A stretch of DNA of 64,000 nt, from positions 372,001 through 436,000 of the forward strand of contig CM065307.1 of the NCBI GenBank assembly GCA_033032175.1. Reading direction: 5' to 3'. This document shows, in pieces, positions 1 through 10,300 of the stretch; the stretch's first letter is position 1; each line of letters begins with the position of its first letter. The notes under the pieces were generated by a model, which was given only the letters and a program-made list of their open reading frames with translations, did not search any database and was not told the origin of the DNA. The position numbers were made by a program, and so were the translations under genes. This DNA is from Saturnia japonica. Its lineage: Eukaryota; Arthropoda; Insecta; Lepidoptera; Saturniidae.

Positions 1-1025
1 CCTCACGTCTGCCTGGTACTTACTCCCATGACGCTGCAGCGAAACTGATGAGAGGTTCTTATTTACACCCCCAGGCAGGTGCTAGGTTGGATCAATATTG
101 CCAGGTCTCGTCGTGGAAATCAATGCCGTTGATAAAGAAATAATTTTTTATTTCCTTAAAAGACCAGTAGAACAGAAATACATGATAAATGTGACTTATA
201 GCTAAATATCGCTAGTATGATTTTGGATGACCTTATCATTTCGTAGCTAGTACTTAAACTAAGTCTATTCTTCGAAAGATTTAACTCATACACTCACTAT
301 GATAGAAGACTAGAATGTTCTAGACGAAAAATGAAGAAACTACACATCAGAGTGATCACAATATCGAGAAAATTCTGAAGCTACGTTCCGAGAAACAAAG
401 CAAAAAAAACACAAGCGGCTTTCCAGCAAAAATTTTTAACGTCGATTCTGAATATTGTACGCATCGACAGTCTGTAGGCGTAAAAATTTAAACATGTTTT
501 TAATAGAGGTGGGTGATTATGAATGATGACTGGTACCTATTAGAAACGAAGAGTGGACATCAAAAAAAAGTTCGCACAGTTGTAAACAAAGTTCTTTACA
601 GGAACACATATAACAATTAGCTTATAAAAAAGGTCGTTAGGTCGTAATATTTATTAATATCATAAAATTATTAACCTAGCAGTAGTAATTACTAATGGTG
701 CTTCGATTATGAATGATCACTCATCATCGAACTAGTAATCTTAGTAATTACTAATAGTTATAATCGAGATATCTTCACAATCGAATGATTACATTAGTAT
801 ATTTCATAATAGCCCACCGCTAATTTTTAAGTCGTCATCATGCGATGCGAAATCAGTGTTCTCGTGACCTAACAACGTTATGTTCTTTATCATACATCAA
901 CATAAACCATTAGTAACCACCGAGAGATAGTTTCACCAAAAATCTTTGATCTCAATCGTAACGGTCTGCTAGCCCCTCTCATGTAAAGTTTATACAAAAT
1001 AATGCAAAAGGAATTTGTGTTGCAG
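1..1025. other. AT-rich non-coding sequence, probable intron
   Basis: No open frame here looks like a host exon. If the exon at 1026-1106 is real, this stretch is most of its upstream intron. Positions 1-120 are less AT-rich than the rest, but no splice-bounded frame could be fixed there. Short AGTAATTACTAAT-like words recur between 680 and 790. Confidence 0.4.
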
Positions 1026-1106
1026 GGCAGCAGGGAAGGAAGCCCCGTCCACGACGCGACCAACCCCGCCCTCACCGAGCACATGAACCTCACCGTCTAC
1101 TTCTGA
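1026..1106 (+). CDS. Probable C-terminal coding exon of an unidentified gene
   Basis: A TTGTGTTGCAG acceptor is followed by 81 nt that are open in one frame and GC-rich compared with their surroundings. They encode 26 residues beginning GSREGSPVHDATNPALTEHM, end in LTVYF and stop at TGA (1104-1106). The contrast in base composition, the acceptor and the in-frame stop suggest a terminal exon, with earlier exons to the left of the window. An AATAAA at 1244-1249 could end the transcript. I do not recognise the protein. The polypyrimidine tract is weak and no donor partner is visible inside the window, so the call is moderate. Confidence 0.4.
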   Translation, partial: GSREGSPVHDATNPALTEHMNLTVYF

Positions 1107-1913
1107 ACCACGCCAATCTAACAAGCCCAACACAACCTATCAGCTACGAGATAAAGGCCAAAGTCTTGCCCAATAATACGCACAACCAACTTCCAAATTA
1201 CCAGCATAGTTCTAAAAACATTTGTTTACTTCCAAGATATACAAATAAAAACTTCGTTTATATTTATGCAGTTCCAAACACTATTAATGCTAGAACACAA
1301 TCTTCCAGCTCCGCACGATATTTTTATCCAGTGTATACAAGATTTATTATACCTCCAACGAAATTAACGAAATTGAAAACCGATCTGACTATAAGAAACA
1401 AAACAAAAGCTGCATTGTATTTAATATCACCCACTGCATATAATTCACCTTGCATGCCTTTAAGAAGAAAAAGTGTATTCCCTCCTTCTAAATCTGTGAC
1501 ATTTAAACGAAGATAGGTCATTACTAAGGAAAAAAATTGTTTATTTTAAAAACAAAAGTTTTAAAAAAGGCGCCACATCCACGAGCGAGTGTATCGTCAC
1601 GATTCTGCTCTGCTATCGTCAGGTCATCTCCACAAGATTATTCTTCCGTTTGCATGACGTCGCGATTCGTGGCGAATCGCCACTTTATCGCAAAGTTGCA
1701 ACAACTCTTTCCCCATATGCTTTGTTGAATAGAGCACAGTTCGGTAATAGGCTAGAGCGCAATAAAGACTCGTTGACGTTTTCCTCGTCAATATCACACG
1801 TCGCATGACCGCGAGAGTATCGCCATGAAGAGACACTTTCATACAATTAAGTTACAGAATGATATGGCATTACGAGAATATCGGTTCTATAAACTCGCCC
1901 GTGTAGGTGATGC
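1107..1913. other. Possible 3' UTR and intergenic sequence
   Basis: This holds AATAAA at 1244-1249 and a moderately GC-rich patch at 1565-1850 with the short palindrome GCGATTCGTGGCGAATCGC near 1661. Open frames of 60-116 codons occur on both strands but show no recognisable domain or splice structure. Confidence 0.3.
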
Positions 1914-2208
1914 CTAAGGAAGCTGACTGGTTTTCAATATAGTCAAATAATAATGCATCATCAAATCTTTCGTCTTGAGAACTCCAAGTTCTTAGTTGGA
2001 ATTAGACACGGTTGAGAGAGTATTGTTATAATTTGTGATCGTAGTACAATAATTATTTGGGGAACGATATCACAGTGTATACCAGGGTATCATAACGTCT
2101 TATTACTATTTCAGTATTTATTATGGACGAACTGTTTGATGGTGCATTATTATTTTTTAAATTGATTGACAGTTTAAGTCTATATTGAAAACCAATCAGC
2201 TTCCTTAG
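1914..2208. mobile_element. MITE with imperfect terminal inverted repeats
   Basis: The left end (CTAAGGAAGCTGACTGG, continuing to TTTTCAATATAG) is repeated in inverted form at the right end (TATATTGAAAACCAATC, then AGCTTCCTTAG). A second inverted block follows inside: AATAATAATGCATCATCAAA against the complement of TTTGATGGTGCATTATTATT. At 295 bp with no open frame this is a non-autonomous DNA transposon. No clear target duplication was found, so the superfamily is not assigned. Confidence 0.75.
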
Positions 2209-3771
2209 AACTTTTTGGTGGGATCTCATACTTTCATGTTTTTGTTTTTTATTATTACATTTGTGTTATATGACCTTATATTGTGTCAAACAGGTTGCGT
2301 TTTGATTGATAAAGCTTGGTTATTATGCACAAATGATTGGATTGGAAATAAATAATAAAATAAACCGTGAACTATGTGAAATACTTCATAGAAAGTTCCA
2401 GAAAGGGAGACATTATTTTTTTAGAATACTGAAAATATCTTAGGACACTTAGAGACTATATTCGCTCGATAATAACAGTAAAAGGTCTTCAATAAAGAGG
2501 ACTAGTTACCAAGTTAGCAAGAAAAAGAAGTTGCCTTAGGAAGACTGGCGTTTTAAAAACACACATACCTAAATTTTACTTTAAATCTTCGTTTAAATGT
2601 TACATAGATTTAGATTTTGGGACTTTCAGCAACGTAACTTATATAACCCACGACTGTTAATGAAGAAACACATGCAAACGAATATAATTATTTAAATTAA
2701 AAAATTTAGGCAGTCGATAAGGACTGCTGATAGAAGTGAAAACTCAATTTTGAATTTTTAAATCAAGAAACGTAATCACAAGATTTTACCCATCCAAAAA
2801 CTCAAACAAGCATACGATACATTCGAAAATATACAATGTATTCGTGTAACTATGTGTATCCATGTACACAGGCCAATATACTACGCGTCGCTAGTCTCAC
2901 GCAAGCGCAATACGTTACGAGCATGTCGAGGTTATCGGTGACGCGATGGTCACGGGAATCCATAAGTTTTTCCCCTACCAAAATTTAGATAAGAACTTTT
3001 CACTTTAACTAAACCTTAAAAAAATCTTGATACTTATTGTTTCGATAGAGATAAACGGTAAGCAAGAAAATATAATAAAGTACGAATAATAAGCTACTTA
3101 TACTATAATATTCAAGTACTTATATATTAGCTGAAAAAACAATTCAAGTAAGTTAATTTAGAAACTTAACATCTAAATTGTTATCGAATATAACTTAATG
3201 ATAATTCGATAGGTATAAAAGTAATGTAATGTAAATACTTACATTAAAAGCATTATCTAAGTATAAATATTATATAGTATAAATTATTATACACGTCCAA
3301 TATCCAGTCAAGCTAACAAAGCTGGAAAAAATGTAAAAATTATATTTGTAAATTAATTATAATTACTTATTCCTATATGATATATTTGTATATAGTACTG
3401 GATAATCCAAATAAATACATACCAAATGTTATATCATGTTATTAGTTTTAAAATCTGGATTTAATGGCAAAAAATACATTGAAAATAGCCTTCGTAGGGC
3501 ATATTGCTACACATAATGTATGAAATAACATTTTACAGTAGGTAGATGTCATAATTAATCAAACAAGTTCAATTTTTTAAATTAAATATATTATTAACTT
3601 TTTGATGTAATATTTATTAGAGGGTAATTTAGATAATAATATAAATTGTTATTATACTGTTTCGTTTAAATCTTGTCGTTTTATTTCAAAATATTTACGT
3701 AAAACATTTTCTAATTTAAGTAATATATTTCACGAACCCGTGTAATTCTCAATGGCATTCAGAACTTAGGG
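2209..3771. other. AT-rich intergenic sequence
   Basis: No gene, tRNA or clear repeat seen. Long AT runs dominate 3000-3700. Confidence 0.4.
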
Positions 3772-3978
3772 GTGAGCTATATCTACCAGCGAAAGTCCCG
3801 TCAAACTCGGTCCAACTGTTTCGCAGATTAGCCGGAACAAACAGACAGACAGACAAAAATTAAAAAAAGGTAAAGATTTTTTTGTTATATGTCGTATATA
3901 CTTTCATATGCATTTAGTAAAAATCTGTTATTTTGGCATTACAAACAGACTTTTCAATTTTATTAATTGTATAGATTT
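3772..3978 (+). repeat. Family M repeat, 3' portion
   Basis: Contains the family signatures AAAGTCCCGTCAAA, CGGTCCAAC, GATTAGCCGGAACAAACAGA with a CAGA run, then ACTTTCATATGCATTTAGTAAAA and a tail ending near GTATAGATTTTA. The 5' half seen in the copies at 43.2 and 43.7 kb is missing. Confidence 0.7.
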
Positions 3979-4339
3979 TATGCGTTTATATGCAATTTCT
4001 ATATATCAGCTCCATCGTAACATAACCCTAGTATAATACATAAATCATATTTGTATAATTAATAAAAGATGGAATTAATTTAAACATACTGCCCGCCCCA
4101 CATTTCATGTTCGGGGACATCGTCAACAATACATTATCAGTGCCACATACGACAGTCGTAGTTGATACTAATTGTATGAAATTGCAAACATCTTAGAGAC
4201 TACATTCTACTAAATATCTTGTCTGTCATTGTTCATAAGCATATTAACTATGGCATCTTTTAAATTTACAGGGAAGTTTCAGCACAGAGCATCTTTTTTA
4301 TATTTTTAATCATTTATTTACCAACTTTGGTTGTTCGTG

Positions 4340-4660
4340 GGTAATGTGTACTTTTTAGTGTAAAAACTTTTATCATGTTCTTCCTTTCTGTTTGCGACCT
4401 ACCCCATTTCTCTATGCAATAATAATCATGGTCTGGTCTAATTTGAGGCCTTTAGTATGTACTGTAGGCCCGGCTGAAAACCAGCGCTTTAGTATTTTGC
4501 TATAGCATATGCTGAGCTGAGGTCCTTGTTGATTTTGAGTACGGCTTTTGTATGTATAAATTTAATCAGTAATATTTTTATTTGTAATCTCTTGTTTAAT
4601 GTTTGTTGTGTTAATTATGTCCGTATTTTTATTGTCAAATAAATGTTCTTTCTTTCTAAA
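4340..4660 (+). repeat. Probable LINE 3' end with CTTT-like tail
   Basis: The segment GCCCGGCTGAAAACCAGCGC, then GCATATGCTGAGCTGAGGTCC, followed by AT-rich sequence, AATAAATG and TTCTTTCTTTC, resembles the 3' UTR of non-LTR retrotransposons common in Lepidoptera. No reverse-transcriptase frame remains. Assignment rests on this 3' end motif only. Confidence 0.5.
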
Positions 4661-4834
4661 TAATGAACAAACGCATTAGTATTTAAAAAACCACTTCACT
4701 AGTGGACGTATCCCCTAATAACTAATTATAGGTGCATTCAAAAGTATAGTTTGTACAAATGAAATTTATTAAAAAAAAAAACTTTAAAAGGTTTATTTCA
4801 ATTTGTTATATGTACCTAAACATTAACCTCATTA

Positions 4835-5070
4835 CCTTATTAGCCTAGTGGTCGTAAGCGCGACTGCTGTGATCGAGGTCCTGGGTTCGATTCCCATTTC
4901 GAGCAAAGTGTTATTGGGTTTTTCTCAAATTCTCAGTAGCAGCTCGGAGTTTGGATTTGGGTCCGATTAATGACAATAAGCTTCTTCCCCTATACCTGGC
5001 GAACTTTGGGTGTACATTAGTACACCTCTGCCTAACTCTTCGGGAATACAGGCGTGATGGTATATTATGT
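4835..5070 (+). repeat. SINE-A (tRNA-derived SINE), near-complete
   Basis: The head (GCCTAGTGGTCGTAAGCGCG, then GGTTCGATTCCC) carries pol III A-box- and B-box-like blocks. The body, with CAGTAGCAGCTCGGAGTTTG and GGGTGTACATTAGTACACCT, ends in GGCGTGATGGTAT. Reverse-oriented copies lie at 13.39-13.66 and 62.1-62.4 kb. No discrete cloverleaf with a CCA-side stem is present, so this is a SINE and not a tRNA gene. Confidence 0.8.
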
Positions 5071-5395
5071 TTATGTTATACAAACAAGGTGTATTCTAGT
5101 AGCACTGCGAAGACATTAGTTTAAAAACATTTACCTAAAAAGAAAAGAATTTTTACTCTACCGTAGTTTCACTGTACTAAGGTCTAGATTTTAAAATGTC
5201 TATATATCTAAATGTTCACATAGTATGTTGATGAGTTGTTCAGCGAGAGGAAATCATGTAACGGAAGTTGTTTTATTGCATAACACCAGAGAATACACAC
5301 ACATGCGTCCATTTATGCACACGATAAACATCAACTTATGACACACTGTACGTATAGGATACTCTATAAAAAGTAAAAATATAATAAGCCTACTA

Positions 5396-5502
5396 ACAAT
5401 GATCAGTAGGTATCACAGCCGATACAAGACCACTGTGATCGCAGGTTCGATTCTCGACAAAAGTAATGAAAACATCCGAATACTTATATTTATAACTAGC
5501 TG
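5396..5502 (+). repeat. SINE-D fragment (tRNA-like B box)
   Basis: Contains ATCACAGCCGATACAAGACC and a B-box-like GCAGGTTCGATTC, then GAATACTTATATTTATAA. The complement of the same sequence appears at 14755-14850. Confidence 0.6.
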
Positions 5503-5784
5503 TGCCCGTGGCTTCTTCGCTCACATGGACTGCAGAATGTCTCATTTTCTAAAATAAAAGTAGCCCAAGTTACTCCCTATATCATCAGCTATCAGTGAAA
5601 GCTCCGTCTAAATTGGTCCAACCGTTCCGGAGATTATCCGGAACAAACAGACAGACAGAGAGACAAAAATTTAAAAAATGGGCATTTTGTTATAGGTATC
5701 GTTTATACTTTCATATGTATTTAGTAAAAAACTGTTATTTTTGGCATTACAAACAGACACTTGAATTTTATTAATTTTATAGAT
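5503..5784 (+). repeat. Family M repeat, internally shortened copy
   Basis: Starts with ACTAGCTGTGCCCGTGGCTTC and GTGGCTTCTTCGCTCACATGG, then AAAATAAAAGTAGCCCAAGT, GGTCCAACCGTTCCGGAGAT, the CAGACAGACAGA run and the ATTTTATTAATTTTATAGAT tail. The middle section present in the 43.7 kb copy is absent. Confidence 0.75.
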
Positions 5785-5864
5785 AATTGAGACTACTTTT
5801 CTTAAATGTTTTAGGTGTGTTAAGACTATTTGAATATCTGTTTCATGTCTGCAAGTTTTTTTTT

Positions 5865-6035
5865 TATACTGCAAAGGTGGTAAACAAGCATACGGCCCGA
5901 CTAATGGTAAACTGCTACCGTAGCCTGTGGACTCTTAACATAGGTATAATAACGCGTTGTCGATTCTGGAAACTCTATTCACCACAGGAACATTGACAAG
6001 GTTATTTGGTCCGTATTCCACCAGTAGGGCTGCTC
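5865..6035 (-). repeat. Family B repeat, reverse copy
   Basis: Reads CTGCAAAGGTGGTAAACAAG and ACGGCCCGACTAATGGTAA, the complement of the TTACCATCATGCGGGCCGTA block of the copy at 14.46-14.69 kb. It continues into sequence matching the complement of that copy's head (ACCAGTAGGGC). Confidence 0.6.
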
Positions 6036-6349
6036 CAAGTATAAAGAAATCTCCAAACAAATTTCTATGAGCCCTGCCCTACCTCCCTTAGGTTCGAGTA
6101 TAGGAAACGAATATTTAGGAAATCGTGACCTATTTACTAATTTCGAATTCAAAGAGCGACACTGATCAGCTGCCGGGGAAATAAAATAACATGAGATTTG
6201 GCGTACACCTTTGTTATTTTGTAAGACAGTGCACATAATTATAAGTTTCTTGAGGCTTGAAATCGCCAGGAGATTGTGGACTGATGCGGACTTTGTGATT
6301 TCGACAGTACCTTTACTCGTGCCTTTGCTCGGCCCAACAGTGGGACATT

Positions 6350-6656
6350 AAGAGCGGCCACATACAGTCGGAATTCCGTTTCGGAATTTCGATTAGAAAT
6401 ATCGAATCGGGATTTCGAATGCAGTAAATCCATACAAATCTATGCACCTATCATAAACATACGATAGTTTTCCGTTCGTAGTATTCTCTGATTCGAAATT
6501 CAATCAATGGTCGTCGTCTCTCAACTGACCCTTGTTATTCCAAACGGAAATAAACGTTTGTGTGTTAAATATGTACGGAATCCCAATTCGATATTTCGAT
6601 TCGAAATTCCGAAACGGAATTCCGAAACGGAATTCCGACTGTATGTGGCTGCTCTT
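6350..6656. mobile_element. MITE with long (about 75 bp) inverted repeats
   Basis: The left end AGAGCGGCCACATACAGTCG continues into GAATTCCGTTTCGGAATTTCG. The right end GGAATTCCGACTGTATGTGG continues into CTGCTCT, its complement, with an extra GAATTCCGTTTC module. The arms continue through ATATCGAATCGGGATTTCG. TTA lies at 6348-6350 on the left and at 6655-6657 on the right, compatible with a 3-bp TTA duplication of the PIF/Harbinger kind, although the boundary can be drawn with a one-base shift. No transposase is present. Confidence 0.8.
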
Positions 6657-7097
6657 ACAAGTAGAAAAACTTTAAACATTACTAGTGAACCGCGCCTCGA
6701 AATGATCCGTGCGCACGCGCATCCCATGTGTTGTGAAAGCCCGAATATCTCAGATCGTTGACTTTGACATTCACTATTATAATTTACATAAATATGAACG
6801 GTTTTCGTGATCTTACTCATTTTATTTTTAATACAATTATTAAATTTACATTGCTTTATATATGTTACGACTTTCTTCTGTTATGTGTTTTTGTGTACAA
6901 ACTTATTTGAAGAATCTCGAGTTATTATTAACCGGTTTGCATCCTATTCGTCAGAGCTTCGAGGAAGAATGATATCGTGATGAAACTAGAGCACAGTGGT
7001 AGAATATTTTCTAATATTCATTTCTGTGAAAAACCCGGTTTGTAATAATATGTTGTTTGTTAAGACGACGTAAGTTTCACTTGGCTTGTGTAATAGG
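6657..7097. other. Non-coding sequence upstream of a proposed promoter
   Basis: Nothing recognisable. It becomes more GC-rich from about 7080. Confidence 0.35.
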
Positions 7098-7306
7098 CGC
7101 GCGCCGGACCACGCTGACGCGAGGCAGCTGTGCAGTCGTAGCAACCACAAACAAACAAGCTTGCAGTCAGTAAGGAAATGTTTAATGGCAGTCGGAGAGA
7201 GTCGTTCGCCGGTAATACTACTCTCTCCACGAAACTGTATAAACTCGTGAGTGTATTCAGTGGTTTAACAAACATTTGAGTGAATTCGCGCGTTCGTTAT
7301 AACGCC
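7098..7306 (+). promoter_or_regulatory. Proposed promoter and 5' UTR of the C-type lectin gene
   Basis: A GC-rich patch (GCGCGCGCCGGACCACGCTG) is followed by TATAAA at 7238-7243, an initiator-like TTCAGTGG with the A at 7259 (spacing slightly short), a 47-nt leader and ATG at 7307 in the context AACGCCATG. The short open stretch ends at a donor GTAAGT. The assignment to the lectin gene rests on the reading frame continuing in phase at 14187. It is not proven by the sequence alone. Confidence 0.45.
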
Positions 7307-10300
7307 ATGCTAAATGTAAGTACTTAGTAGATTCGAAGTGTATTTTTTGTAAGAATTTGTTGTTTTGAAAAGTTTTTTTTTGCATAATATTATATTTTAA
7401 GAATTTTTCAAATTTAGTTTTAAATTGCAATAGGCTCTTATTGGCAGACAATTATTGTAATAATGTGCAAATTACAAATTATGAAAAATCGACATAAAAA
7501 CAAAAACAAATAATTTCTTAGTTCTATTTTTATTACGTACAAATAAAATTAAAAATTGTTCCATTTACTAAGTTTTTATTTTTTATAATCAATTTATATT
7601 TTCTGAATAATTATATTTTTACTATTTTTTTCTTTAAACAAATAATTTTACTTAGTTTTTGAAAATTGTATTTTATGTTTCGCATATTTATTCAGGTAAT
7701 CTACTAGAGAAAGTACTACATGTAAATTTATTGATATATAGTAGATAATTGTTCACTGATAATGATGTGATTTAGGACATTGACATGTAAACGCTAATGC
7801 GCTAAGCTTATCTATGGTTTAGCTTTATCTCGCAGGTCTGCTCAAAAACACTTTCTTTGAATATGAAATTTCATTATTATGACCGCGCCTTCATAAATTG
7901 AACAATATTATAACTATGCTTTTCTAAACCTACCATCCATTCTTACGTGAGTTTTTGTGCGCGCAATGGCGTAGGCTTCCGAGGTAGTACCAACATTGTA
8001 AGTTAGATGGCGCGTGATTCGTTTCATATCGAAGACAATTGGAATAAAGTCGCGGGTAAAAGCTAGCATATTATAAAATACAGAGAATGTGTCATAGTAC
8101 CTATTTACTATGTTTGTTTACTGTTTAAGAGCTGTTGCATAATTTACATACAATCATACTATTTTGTGTATCGTGTTTTTATGTTATATATGTAAACAAG
8201 CGTGTAGAGTTCTCCTCATGATTGGGGTCGGCTACCTCAAACATGACAGTAGTGCTTCCCGACCAGTCACTGATGGGTTGCTACTCCTGAAAACGAAGTA
8301 GTCAGTGCGTGTGCAGTCATTAGAGTATATAGGTATATACCCTTTTCGGATTCGACGGGATTTTTCATACATAATGAATACTAGCTGGTACCCGCGACGT
8401 CGTCTGTGTATTATTGGATATACACAGATTGATCTCAAAACACGACAAACCAAAAGAAAATCATAGATGAGTTTGTCACTATGTGTATGGTAGACATGAT
8501 CGTAGGGATCGCTATATTACTGCACATATAAACCGGCTGATCTCGGAACACGAAAGACCAAAAGAAAATCATAAATGGGTTTGTCATTGTGTGTATGGTA
8601 TTGTAATTACATGCCAATATGAAACCAATACATTAACCGTCCCAATAAAACTTCAAAAATATATTAAAATCACTCTTATTGTACCGGCTTGCGAGAAGAA
8701 TGTTTGAAAAACGTGAAACCACTTTTATTTCTTACCTAAAGCATAGATATGAATTTTCACCTCCTTAATTTGAGATAATATGGGTTCTTCATAAGAAATT
8801 TAATTTTCGATTTCATTCTGTTTCATCAAGTTTACATAAGGTAGTCTATGTCCTTCTCCATGGTCCAATGTATCTCTTTACCTACATTCATTACAATTGG
8901 TATGAAGTGTGTCAAAAAGTCAGAAGGTTGCGTATTCATGTCAAGTCGGGGTCACCACATGAGGGATAACACAATGAAAGAATTTTTCTCTTAGCAAAAC
9001 TTTATAATCCAGATAATTTACAATAGGTAGGTAATTTACAATATCAATAAATCAACAAACCAGTTGGCGTGCCTTATATGTAGGTTTAGATTTAGATTTT
9101 GGTTTTGGTTTAGGCTTAAATTTAGGTTTGGATTTAGGTTTATGTTTAGGTTTTGGGGTTAGTTTTGAATTTAGGTTTGGGCTTATGTTTGGGATTAGGT
9201 TTAGGTTCTGGTTCGGATTTGGGTTTAGGTTTGGGTTTACGTTTAGGATTGGGTTTAGGTTTAAGTTTAGGTTTGGGTTAAAGTTTGGGTATAGGTTTGC
9301 GTTTGGGTTTGGGACTGTGGTTAGGATTAGGTTTAGGCTTAAGCTTAAGTTTAGGTTTATTGACGTAAACTATACGATAATCGTTAAAAAAACTAAAATA
9401 AATTGGGCTATTGTAAATATGTCGCTGAATTTGAAGATGTGAAAGCATGAGGGAGGGTGAGGGGTAATCTCCATGTTTAGGAAAAAGCGCGGAAACAAAC
9501 CGTTTCTAAAAAAATTTATTTTAATTTTATTTTTATGTCTGTCTAAGAGCTTTATATGAATTTACAACGAATAAGTATTTATTTCAAGCACTCACCATCT
9601 GCTGCAACAGCTCGCTCACTTCGCTTGCTCGGCTCGTGCCTTATAATCACAGTTCAAACATAATCTAACCAATATTGCCACAACAGAATAGATTAGTCTT
9701 AGGTTTAGGTTAAGGTTTAGGTTTAAGTAAGTTTAGGTTTAGGCTTTAAATTAGGTTTAATTGACGTAAACAATACAACAATCGTTCAAAAACTAACAGA
9801 GATAAGATAATTTTGATAACATGCCGCTGAATTTGATGATGTGAAAGCATGAGGGAGAGTAAGGGTTAATTACCCGGGAAAGAAAAAAGTAAGGAAAGAA
9901 ATAGATTGAAAAAATATTTTATTTTTTATTTTTTATCAGTTGTATATGAAATTACAAGGAAATATCTCCGGCCGCGGCCACAGCCCGCTCGCTTGGCTTG
10001 CTCGATTCGTGCCTTATGATCACAGTACAAACATACCGTAAACAATTTTACTACAACGGAATAGGTTTAGGTTTCAGCTTAGGTTAGGTGTAGGTTTTGT
10101 TTACGTAAACAATATAATAATCGTTCAAAAACTAAAAAAGGTTAGACTTTTGATTAAATGGCGCTGTATTAAATGATGTGTAGGGGTATGGTGAGAGGTG
10201 AGAGGAAAAAGTGCGGAAACAAATAGTTTTTGAGTAAATATTTTTTACAATTTTGTTGTTATGTCTGTCTAAGAGTTGTGTATGAATTGCCAACGAATAA

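Noticed and set aside
1166..1516. 116-codon + strand ORF after the terminal exon
   Set aside because: No domain, AT-rich codons, lies in the presumed 3' UTR; an overlapping frame on the other strand is equally open.
4841..4905. tRNA-like sequence with good B box
   Set aside because: It continues into a SINE body found in three other places, and there is no paired acceptor stem.
9128..9442. 104-codon ORF of Phe/Gly/Arg repeats
   Set aside because: It is a translation of the degenerate TTTAGG array; the protein repeat mirrors the DNA repeat.
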